7,209 nucleotides of DNA from Halomonas sp. (GTDB lineage: Bacteria; Pseudomonadota; Gammaproteobacteria; Pseudomonadales; Halomonadaceae). Below the pieces are notes generated by a model. The model saw only the letters and a list, made by a program, of their open reading frames with translations. It searched no databases and was not told the DNA's origin. The stretch covers positions 1 through 7,209 of the forward strand of contig SKVX01000035.1 of the NCBI GenBank assembly GCA_007129225.1, read 5' to 3'. The position numbers were made by a program, and so were the translations under genes. Positions 1 through 6,180 of the stretch are shown here, one piece after another (the stretch's first letter is position 1; each line of letters starts with the position of its first letter).

Positions 1-1631
1 AGACCATCGCACAGCAGCTGGCCGAAAAGCGCATGGATCGCGACCGCTATATCCATGAGGTGGTCGAGACGCTGCAGGGGCTGCTGGAGGCCCAGGGCAT
101 TTCTCCCTGCGAAGTGAGCGGTCGAGCCAAGCATATCTATTCGATCTGGCGGAAGATGAAGCGCAAGCGCATTGACTTCTCCCAGGTCAACGATGTGCGT
201 GCAGTGCGTATCCTGGTGCCGGAGGTGGCCGACTGCTACACCGTGCTGGGCCTGGTGCACTCCCGCTGGCGGCATGTGCCCAACGAGTTCGACGACTATA
301 TCGCCAACCCCAAGAAGAACGGCTACCAGTCGCTGCATACTGCGGTGTTCGGCCCCGAGAGCAAGGTTCTCGAGATCCAGATCCGCACCTTCGCCATGCA
401 TGACGAAGCCGAGCTGGGGGTCTGCGCCCACTGGCGCTACAAGGGGCACGATACCGGCGGCAAGAGCTCCAGTTACGAGGAGAAGATCGCCTGGCTGCGC
501 CAGGTACTCGAATGGCAAGAGGAGGTGGGTGACTTCAGCGACCTGCGCGAAGGCCTCTCCAGCGACGTGGCCCCGGATCGCATCTACGTCTTCACGCCCG
601 ATGGCCACGTCATCGACCTGCCGCGGATTGCCACCCCCATTGACTTCGCCTACCGGGTGCATACCGAAGTGGGCCACCGCTGCCGTGGGGCCAAGGTCGA
701 CGGGCGTATCGTGCCGCTCACCTACAAGCTCAAGACCGGCCAGCAGGTGGAAATCCTCACGGCCAGCAAGGGCGGGCCGAGTCGCGACTGGCTCAATCCC
801 AGCCTGGGGTATGTGCGAACCTCCCGGGCGCGGGCCAAGATCCAGGCCTGGTTCAAGCATCAGGCCCGCGACCAGAACCTCGAAGAGGGCAAGGCGCTGT
901 TCGAGCGTGAAATGAAGCGTCTGGACGTCGAGGGCATGGATCTCGACACCCTGGCACGGAAGGTCAACTACACCAACCCAGACGACATGTACGCGGCGCT
1001 GGGGGCCGGCGACCTGCGTGTCGGCCAGGTGCTGCACCAGGCCCAGCAGCTGTTTGGCGAGACCGACGACCAGGAGCAGCTGGACCGCCTGCTGGCCAAG
1101 CCGCGCCGCGATGCCAGCAAGGGCGGCAGCAGTGATATCACGGTGCTGGGGGTGGGCAACCTCAAGACCAGCATGGCCAACTGCTGCCATCCGGTGCCCG
1201 GCGAGCCCATCGTCGGCTTCATCACCCAGGGTCGCGGCGTCACCGTTCACCGGCAGGACTGCCCCAATATCCTGCAGCTGCGCGTCGACGAGCCTCAGCG
1301 CGTCATCGAGGTGGAGTGGGGCGAGCGGGCGCGCACCCAGTATCCGGTGGATATCGAGATCCAGGCCTGGGATCGTTCCGGTCTGCTGCGCGACGTGACC
1401 GGCATCCTCAGCCATGACAAGGTCAACGTCCTCTCGGTCAATACGCTCACCGACACTCGTGACGGCATCGCCCGGATGCGAATCACCGTGGAAGTCGATG
1501 GGCTCGAGACCCTGGGTCGGCTCTTTTCCCGTATCCAGCAGCTCTCCAACGTCATCGAGGTGCAGCGCCTGCGAAGCGGTGCCAAGGGAACGAAGCGCCA
1601 GGGGACAAAAAACAAGGGGAAGAAGCCATGA
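1..1631 (+). CDS. relA: RelA, GTP/GDP pyrophosphokinase ((p)ppGpp synthetase), 5'-truncated by the window
   Basis: Makes the alarmone (p)ppGpp from ATP and GTP/GDP on ribosomes stalled by uncharged tRNA. The frame is already open at base 3 and the residues before the Met at 33 match RelA, so that Met is internal; the N-terminal pseudo-hydrolase domain, very roughly 180-200 residues, lies outside the window. Counting from the Met at 33: the synthetase domain covers about 25-135, with KHIYSIWRKM, NDVRAVRI and NGYQSLHT. EFDD at 85-88 is the EXDD signature of synthetase-only RelA, where bifunctional SpoT/Rel have RXKD. A TGS domain spans about 182-243 (RIYVFTPDG, DFAYRVHTEVGHRC), a zinc-finger-like domain holds C384, C385 and C410, and an ACT/RRM domain spans about 437-513. 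A lysine-rich tail (514-532) extends beyond the end of E. coli RelA. The stop overlaps mazG by ATGA. Identification is very sure; only the start is unseen. Confidence 0.97.
   Translation, partial: TIAQQLAEKRMDRDRYIHEVVETLQGLLEAQGISPCEVSGRAKHIYSIWRKMKRKRIDFSQVNDVRAVRILVPEVADCYTVLGLVHSRWRHVPNEFDDYIANPKKNGYQSLHTAVFGPESKVLEIQIRTFAMHDEAELGVCAHWRYKGHDTGGKSSSYEEKIAWLRQVLEWQEEVGDFSDLREGLSSDVAPDRIYVFTPDGHVIDLPRIATPIDFAYRVHTEVGHRCRGAKVDGRIVPLTYKLKTGQQVEILTASKGGPSRDWLNPSLGYVRTSRARAKIQAWFKHQARDQNLEEGKALFEREMKRLDVEGMDLDTLARKVNYTNPDDMYAALGAGDLRVGQVLHQAQQLFGETDDQEQLDRLLAKPRRDASKGGSSDITVLGVGNLKTSMANCCHPVPGEPIVGFITQGRGVTVHRQDCPNILQLRVDEPQRVIEVEWGERARTQYPVDIEIQAWDRSGLLRDVTGILSHDKVNVLSVNTLTDTRDGIARMRITVEVDGLETLGRLFSRIQQLSNVIEVQRLRSGAKGTKRQGTKNKGKKP
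1607..1613 (+). other. Candidate -1 ribosomal slippery heptamer at the relA-mazG junction
   Basis: The relA codons ACA AAA AAC place the heptamer A_AAA_AAC exactly in the X_XXY_YYZ register. A -1 slip gives CAA GGG GAA GAA GCC and then runs through the mazG ATG in the mazG frame with no stop, so a RelA-MazG fusion is formally possible. Purine-rich SD-like stretches lie just upstream (CAGGGGA) and downstream (AAGGGGA). A_AAA_AAC slips less well in E. coli than A_AAA_AAG, and I see no strong stimulatory hairpin directly downstream. The A-run may simply reflect the lysine codons of the tail. Confidence 0.25.
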
Positions 1632-2503
1632 GCGCGATCCGCTACGGCATCGATGACCTGCTCAGGCTGATGGCCGTGCTGCGTGATCCGGTCGAAGGCT
1701 GTCCCTGGGACATCAAGCAGGACTGGGACTCCATCGTGCCCCACACCCTGGAAGAGGCCTACGAGGTCGCCGACGCCATCGAGCGACGCGCCTTCGACGA
1801 GCTTCCCGGCGAGCTCGGCGACCTGCTGTTCCAGGTGATCTACTACAGCCGCTTCGGCGAGGAGCAGGGGCGCTTCGACTTCCATGACGTGGTGCACACG
1901 CTCACCGACAAGATGCTGCGCCGACACCCCCACGTCTTTCCCGAGGGCACCCTGGGCTCGCGTCGCCCGCCCGGCGTCAGCGCCGAGCAGGTCGAGACGC
2001 ATTTGGTCAAAAGCCGCTGGGAAAGCCTCAAGGCCGAGGAGCGAGCCCAACGTACCTCCGACGGCTCAGCGGCTTCGGTATTGGATGACGTGCCGCGGAC
2101 CCTCCCGGCGCTGTCACGGGCGGCCAAGCTCTCCAAGCGCGCCGCGCGGGTGGGTTTCGACTGGCCCGATGCCTGTGGTGTGATCGCCAAGATCCGCGAG
2201 GAGCTCGAGGAAGTCGAGGAGGCGCTGGCCGAGAACGACACCGCCCATGCGGCCGAGGAGGTGGGCGACCTGCTGTTCGCCGTGACCAATCTGGCGCGCA
2301 CCCTCAAGGCCGACCCCGAGCGCTGCCTGCGTGAGACCAACGCCAAGTTCGAGCGCCGCTTCCGCTACGTGGAAGCGGCGCTGAGCGCGCGGGGCGTGAC
2401 CATGCGGGATGTCGACTTGGACACCATGGAGCACTACTGGCAGCAGGCCAAACTGCACGACACCCCCATTTCCGAACCGCCTTCAGGAGACCGCCGGCCA
2501 TGA
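1628..2503 (+). CDS. mazG: MazG, nucleoside triphosphate pyrophosphohydrolase
   Basis: Hydrolyses (d)NTPs to the monophosphate and pyrophosphate; in E. coli it is also reported to lower (p)ppGpp. The protein has 291 residues against 263 in E. coli, with two all-alpha MazG domains. The N-terminal domain has GCPWD at 24-28 and the metal-binding pattern E42, E43, E46, E62, D65, followed by RRHPHVF. The linker carries the typical WESLKAEERAQ segment and DDVPRTLPALSRAAKLSKRA. The C-terminal domain begins near VGFDW and has E191, E192, E195, E211 and D214, the arrangement of the catalytic domain in E. coli MazG; KFERRFRYVE follows. Both metal sites look intact. The start is set by the ATGA overlap with relA and by AAGGGGA (1614-1620) seven bases upstream, which lies inside the relA coding sequence, so translation is probably coupled. 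The stop overlaps the ppc start. E. coli has mazEF between relA and mazG; here nothing intervenes. Confidence 0.96.
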   Translation: MSAIRYGIDDLLRLMAVLRDPVEGCPWDIKQDWDSIVPHTLEEAYEVADAIERRAFDELPGELGDLLFQVIYYSRFGEEQGRFDFHDVVHTLTDKMLRRHPHVFPEGTLGSRRPPGVSAEQVETHLVKSRWESLKAEERAQRTSDGSAASVLDDVPRTLPALSRAAKLSKRAARVGFDWPDACGVIAKIREELEEVEEALAENDTAHAAEEVGDLLFAVTNLARTLKADPERCLRETNAKFERRFRYVEAALSARGVTMRDVDLDTMEHYWQQAKLHDTPISEPPSGDRRP

Positions 2504-5148
2504 GCGACGATCTGCACGAATCCCTGCGTGACAACGTACGCATACTGGGCGACAGCCTGGGCCGGACCATCGCCGACGATCTTGGCGAGGGTTTCGTCGA
2601 CCGGATCGAGACCATTCGCGGCTATGCCAAGAGTGGGCGTCAGGGCGATGTCCAGAGCAGTCGCGAGCTCATCGAGTACCTGCGCAAGCTGCCCGACCGT
2701 GACCTCCTGCCGGTGACCCGGGCCTTCAACCAGTTCCTCAACCTGGCCAATATCGCCGAGCAGCACTATCGCGCTCGCTACCGTCGGGTGGAGGACTACC
2801 GGCCGGGCAGCCAGCCGATGCTCGGGGAGCTGCTGGCGCGGGCGAAACAGGCCGGGCATGCCCCACGCAAGCTGGTCGAGAGCCTCGCCACCATGCGCGT
2901 CGAGCTGGTGCTCACCGCGCACCCCACCGAAGTCATACGGCGCACTCTGATCCAGAAATACGACGCCATTGACGAGTGCCTGTCGATTATCGAATCCTCC
3001 AGCGACTACCCGGAGCGGGCCAGCCGCGCCCGGGGGCGACTCGAGGAACTGATCAGCCAGGCATGGCACACCGACGAGATCCGCCATGAGCGGCCGACTC
3101 CGGTGGACGAGGCCAAGTGGGGGTTTGCCGTCATCGAGAACTCGCTGTGGCAGGCGGTGCCCGCCTTCCACCGCGACCTGGACACGCTGCTGCTGGAGAC
3201 CGCCGGCGAGCGCCTGCCGCTGGATGCGGCGCCCATCGTCTTCGCCTCCTGGATGGGCGGGGATCGCGACGGCAACCCCAACGTCACCTCGCGGGTCACC
3301 CGCGAGGTGTTGCTGCTGGGCCGCTGGATGGCGGCGGACCTCTACCTGCGTGACCTGGAGCAGCTCAAGGCCGAGCTCTCCATGTGGAAATCCAACAGCG
3401 CGCTGCGTGCCGAAGTGGGCGGCGTGGCGGAGCCTTATCGCGAACTGATCAAGCGCCTTCTGCAGCGGGTGGAGGCGACCCGGGACTGGGCCAAGGCGGA
3501 GCTCGATGGCCGTAGCTTCGAGGGAGGCCCCATCATCGAGAGCAGCGATCAGCTATATGCACCGCTGCTCACCTGCTATCGCTCGCTGTGCGACGTCGGC
3601 CTGGATACCATTGCCAACGGCGCGCTGCTGGATACGCTGCGCCGCGTCGCCATCTTCGGCGTTACCCTGACCAAACTGGATATTCGCCAGGAGGCGAGCC
3701 GCCACGCCCTGGTGATGGAGGAGCTCACCGGAACCCTGGAGCTGGGCCACTACCGCGACTGGAGCGAAGAGCAGCGTCAGGCTTTCCTGCTGGCGGAGCT
3801 GGAGTCGCGCCGCCCCCTGATTCCGCGACGCTGGGAGTGTTCGACGGAGACGCGGGAAGTGCTCGATACCTTTCGGGTCATCGCCAACGAGCAGTCCGAG
3901 GCATTGGGCACCTACATCATATCCATGGCGGCGCAGCCCTCGGATGTGTTGACCGTGGCGCTGTTGATGAAGGAGGTGGGGGGCGAAGTGTCCCTGCCCA
4001 TCGCACCGCTGTTCGAGACGCTGGATGACCTCAACCGTGCCGGGGATGTCGTCAACCGCCTGCTGGCGCTGCCGGGCTATCGGGCGCTTGCCGGCACGAC
4101 ACAGGAGGTCATGATCGGTTACTCGGACTCGGCCAAGGATGCCGGTCAACTGGCGGCGGCCTGGGCCCAGTATCGCGCCCAGGAGCGGCTGGTCGAAGTG
4201 TGTCGCACCCACGGGGTCTCCCTCACGCTGTTCCATGGCCGCGGCGGTGCCGTTGGTCGTGGCGGCGGTCCGGCGCATGCCGCCATTCTTTCCCAGCCGC
4301 CGGGCTCGGTGAACGGCAGTCTTCGCGTCACCGAGCAGGGGGAGATGATTCGCTTCAAGTTCGGCCAGCCCGACATTGCCCTGCGCTCCATGGAGATCTA
4401 TGCCTGTGCGGTGCTCGAAGCGACCCTGTTGCCGCCGCCGTCGCCAGAGCCTCACTGGCGCGAGGAGATGGACCGCCTGGCCGCTATCGCTCACCGGGGC
4501 TATGTCAGCGTAGTGCGTGAGAACCCCGATTTCGTTCCCTACTTCCGGGCGGTGACGCCGGAAGGCGCCCTGGGCCGGCTCCCGCTGGGCTCCCGCCCCA
4601 CCAAGCGGCGCCAGGATGGTGGCGTGGAAACCCTGCGTGCCATCCCCTGGATATTTGCCTGGACCCAGATCCGACTGATGCTCCCGGCATGGCTGGGCAG
4701 CGGCGAGGCGTTCTGTACCCGCCTCGAGGAGGAGGGCGGCCTGGAGACGCTGCGCGAGATGCGGGAGCAGTGGCCCTTCTTCGGCACCTACCTGGACATG
4801 CTCGAGATGCTGCTGGCCAAGGCCGATGTGGCCATCGCCAGCTACTACGAGAGGCGCCTGGTGGATGAGCCGGCGCTGAAGGCACTGGGAGAGGACCTGC
4901 GGGAACGCTTCACCCGGCTGAACGAAGTGTTACTGACGATCCTCGACCAGGAAGAGTTGCTGGAGCAGACGCCGCTGATTCGCCAGGCCATTGCTGTGCG
5001 CAACCCCTATATCGACCCCCTACATGGCCTGCAGGCAGAGCTGCTGCAGCGAAACCGGGATGCCGATGGCGCTATCAGCGGCGAACTCACCCGCGCCTTG
5101 ATGGTGACCATGGCGGGGATCGCCGCGGGGCTGCGAAATACCGGCTGA
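2500..5148 (+). CDS. ppc: Phosphoenolpyruvate carboxylase
   Basis: Cytosolic enzyme adding bicarbonate to phosphoenolpyruvate to give oxaloacetate, the anaplerotic step feeding the TCA cycle and aspartate-family amino acids. It has 882 residues, essentially the E. coli length (883), and appears complete. Visible motifs: LTAHPTE with H141 (catalytic His138 in E. coli), FASWMGGDRDGNPNVT, LDIRQ with R396, PLFETLDDL with E506 (metal), GYSDSAKDAG with D543 (metal), FHGRGG with H579 and R581, GRGGGPAH, GEMIRFKFGQPDIA, RAIPWIFAWTQIRLMLPAW and the C-terminal RNTG. The four residues that bind the feedback inhibitor aspartate in E. coli have counterparts at R587, K774, R834 and N880, so inhibition by aspartate is expected; activation by acetyl-CoA is usual for this type. 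The start is fixed by the ATGA overlap with mazG and by AGGAGA (2485-2490) nine bases upstream. A hairpin follows 23 bases after the stop. No internal promoter seen. Confidence 0.98.
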   Translation: MSDDLHESLRDNVRILGDSLGRTIADDLGEGFVDRIETIRGYAKSGRQGDVQSSRELIEYLRKLPDRDLLPVTRAFNQFLNLANIAEQHYRARYRRVEDYRPGSQPMLGELLARAKQAGHAPRKLVESLATMRVELVLTAHPTEVIRRTLIQKYDAIDECLSIIESSSDYPERASRARGRLEELISQAWHTDEIRHERPTPVDEAKWGFAVIENSLWQAVPAFHRDLDTLLLETAGERLPLDAAPIVFASWMGGDRDGNPNVTSRVTREVLLLGRWMAADLYLRDLEQLKAELSMWKSNSALRAEVGGVAEPYRELIKRLLQRVEATRDWAKAELDGRSFEGGPIIESSDQLYAPLLTCYRSLCDVGLDTIANGALLDTLRRVAIFGVTLTKLDIRQEASRHALVMEELTGTLELGHYRDWSEEQRQAFLLAELESRRPLIPRRWECSTETREVLDTFRVIANEQSEALGTYIISMAAQPSDVLTVALLMKEVGGEVSLPIAPLFETLDDLNRAGDVVNRLLALPGYRALAGTTQEVMIGYSDSAKDAGQLAAAWAQYRAQERLVEVCRTHGVSLTLFHGRGGAVGRGGGPAHAAILSQPPGSVNGSLRVTEQGEMIRFKFGQPDIALRSMEIYACAVLEATLLPPPSPEPHWREEMDRLAAIAHRGYVSVVRENPDFVPYFRAVTPEGALGRLPLGSRPTKRRQDGGVETLRAIPWIFAWTQIRLMLPAWLGSGEAFCTRLEEEGGLETLREMREQWPFFGTYLDMLEMLLAKADVAIASYYERRLVDEPALKALGEDLRERFTRLNEVLLTILDQEELLEQTPLIRQAIAVRNPYIDPLHGLQAELLQRNRDADGAISGELTRALMVTMAGIAAGLRNTG

Positions 5149-5171
5149 TCTTTCGTCGGCCACGCCAGAAA

Positions 5172-5205
5172 CGACATCGCCCGGCCAATAGGCCGGACGA
5201 TGTCG
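5172..5205 (+). terminator. Long hairpin after ppc, probable transcription terminator
   Basis: The arms at 5172-5186 and 5191-5205 pair over 15 positions with a single C/A mismatch (5180/5197) around an AATA loop, giving a very stable, GC-rich stem 23 bases past the ppc stop. It is not followed by a T-run on the plus strand (AAAAGAG follows). Read on the minus strand it is followed by only TTTCT. It may therefore act with Rho, or mainly protect the mRNA 3' end, rather than as a classic intrinsic terminator. Confidence 0.55.
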
Positions 5206-5308
5206 AAAAGAGAACGTCAAAAGTTACCTGAATACTCACCTTGATCAGCCATCGGGCCAATCTTGAGCCACAATTTGCGATTATCTCCACCAACGTTGCT
5301 ACGCCGCT

Positions 5309-5439
5309 GTTGGAGTAGCTTCAGCTTACGACTGGAGGCGCAAGCCTCCTGGCGGTATTGCCGACGCCAACATTCACCGCCGACGCGGCGACCTCCGCCA
5401 GGCGCTGTAATCAGGAAAAGCTAAAGGGACAAGCTGAAG
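5309..5439. repeat. Nested inverted-repeat region, REP-like extragenic palindrome
   Basis: Two pairs of arms nest in order: CTTCAGCTT (5319-5327) with AAGCTGAAG (5431-5439), and CCTGGCGG (5348-5355) with CCGCCAGG (5395-5402). Inside are local hairpins: GGAGGC-GCAA-GCCTCC (5334-5349), and CGCCG-ACG-CGGCG (5378-5390). GCCGACGC occurs twice, at 5360 and 5379. The left unit, GTTGGAG followed by an imperfect palindrome GTAGC-TTCA-GCTTAC and then GAC, has the build of gammaproteobacterial REP elements (GTAGGAG, a stem around a TTCA loop, then CGAC). Its position between convergent genes is also typical of REPs. No REP-associated transposase gene is in view. Assignment to REP is inference from resemblance. 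Confidence 0.45.
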
Positions 5440-5459
5440 GATAAAGTTAAACGGAAATG

Positions 5460-6035
5460 CTAGAAGGGGTAATGGATCGAGGCAGTGATCAGATTCATAT
5501 GGGCCATGCTGGGGGCATCGAACTCTTCGAACTCCAGCCGGCTGATCAGGCGGTTGTGCTGCAGGCGGGCACCGAAGCCCTGTACCCGGGTAGTGCCGGC
5601 GGTGGCGAGCAGCATTTCGTCGCTGCGTGTTACCGGGTCACCCTCCCATTCGGTGAAACCGGACTTGGCATAGAGCCCCAGCTGTCCGAGGCGTACACCG
5701 GCCACCAGGCTGCCGCCCAGGCTGGTCGTGTTGAGGATCATGGGCTGGTCGCCGAACTGGGTCGGCACTTCATCACTCTCGCGGTAGCTGAGCTCGGCGC
5801 CCAAGTCGAGCCGCGGCATGTTCAGCGGTGAGAAGCCGGCGGTAACGCGGAAGCCGGAGGTGTAGCCATCCGGTGTCTCCAGGCCACGGCCCTCAAGTAC
5901 CACGCCGTTGTCGAGATACATGAGTTCGCTGGATTTACCGGCATAGGAGGGTGCTCCGTCAGCCGCCACGAGCGGTGACGCGAGAAAAAACAGCTTGGCT
6001 ACCAGCACGGCGGCTATTGGTAAACCCGGTTTCAT
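5460..6035 (-). CDS. Small outer-membrane beta-barrel protein (OmpA/YfaZ-like), function unknown
   Basis: The 191-residue product begins with MKPG, a hydrophobic core at about 7-23 and small residues around A24/A25, a Sec signal peptide probably cut after LVA or LVAA. The mature part, about 166 residues, has alternating stretches that could form eight strands at roughly 38-49, 57-69, 74-86, 103-117, 119-130, 147-158, 163-172 and 180-191. It ends in HYPF with the terminal aromatic residue recognised by the BAM machinery. The last third, with LEFEEFDAP followed by a closing strand, resembles the end of OmpA-like eight-strand barrels; there is no OmpA peptidoglycan-binding domain. The start has AAGG (6045-6048) nine bases upstream on the minus strand. 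It lies downstream of panE in the same direction after 145 bases with hairpins, so it may be a separate unit. The barrel fold is fairly sure; ligand or role cannot be told. Confidence 0.85.
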   Translation of the reverse strand: MKPGLPIAAVLVAKLFFLASPLVAADGAPSYAGKSSELMYLDNGVVLEGRGLETPDGYTSGFRVTAGFSPLNMPRLDLGAELSYRESDEVPTQFGDQPMILNTTSLGGSLVAGVRLGQLGLYAKSGFTEWEGDPVTRSDEMLLATAGTTRVQGFGARLQHNRLISRLEFEEFDAPSMAHMNLITASIHYPF

Positions 6036-6098
6036 GATCCCTGACCTTGGGCAGGCGGCCTCGACCCTTACTCACTTCAACGCTTGCGCTTTGCTGGG

Positions 6099-6145
6099 CC
6101 CCTGCTCCAATAGAAATAGAGTTAGCCCTTACAGGCTAGCAGGGG
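6099..6145 (-). terminator. Competing hairpins between panE and the barrel gene (possible panE terminator or leader structure)
   Basis: On the minus strand, 41 bases after the panE stop, GCTAGCC (6140-6134) and GGCTAAC (6127-6121) form a 7-bp stem with one G-T pair and a six-base loop. TCTATTTCTATT follows, a weak T-rich tract, which fits an intrinsic terminator for panE. A second pairing, CCCCTGCT (6145-6138) with AGCAGGGG (6106-6099), forms an 8-bp stem that encloses the first and shares bases 6138-6140 with it, so the two full stems cannot form together. No convincing -35/-10 pair for the barrel gene was found in 6036-6180. Confidence 0.35.
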
Positions 6146-6180
6146 TTGTTGCATTCCGCCAAACGGGCGCTCAACGATGA

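Larger units (their letters stand above)
5149..5459. other. Gene-free gap between convergent ppc and the beta-barrel gene
   Basis: This 311-base stretch separates two convergent genes and has no convincing gene. It holds a long hairpin at 5172-5205, a less GC-rich piece at about 5206-5300, and a GC-rich nested palindromic region at about 5305-5440. On the minus strand one frame stays open from 5420 down to a TGA at 5217-5219 (67 codons). Its only early Met starts the last eleven residues, MADQGEYSGNF. This frame crosses the palindromes, has no ribosome binding site at its head and lies downstream of the barrel gene stop. I treat it as non-coding or as a degenerate remnant. No strong T-rich intrinsic terminator for the minus-strand gene is visible. 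Confidence 0.6.

Noticed and set aside
33..35. ATG at 33 as the true relA start
   Set aside because: The frame is open upstream, and the residues before it match RelA sequence. The protein would lack its whole N-terminal domain, so the gene is cut by the window edge instead.
172..915. 247-codon plus-strand frame inside relA
   Set aside because: Out-of-frame overlap with the RelA synthetase and TGS domains. Its composition, rich in Arg, Ser, Pro and Thr, is typical of a shifted GC-rich frame.
1632..1680. Possible remnant of mazEF between relA and mazG
   Set aside because: The genes overlap by four bases, leaving no room for any intervening sequence.
1295..2050. 251-codon minus-strand open frame across the relA-mazG junction
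   Set aside because: Antisense to conserved RelA ACT and MazG motifs; no recognisable domain.
2434..3171. 245-codon minus-strand open frame across the mazG-ppc junction
   Set aside because: Antisense to two well-supported genes with no family features; a codon-bias shadow.
3553..4494. 313-codon open frame on the minus strand opposite ppc
   Set aside because: It lies wholly antisense to clearly coding ppc sequence with intact catalytic motifs. Such frames are common opposite GC-rich genes, and its translation shows no recognisable domain.
5300..5440. CRISPR array or tandem repeat array
   Set aside because: The repeats are inverted and unevenly spaced, and the only direct repeat is an 8-base pair. 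There is no repeat-spacer regularity.
5457..5831. 124-codon plus-strand frame opposite the beta-barrel gene
   Set aside because: The minus-strand frame has a signal peptide, strand pattern and terminal Phe; this is its shadow.
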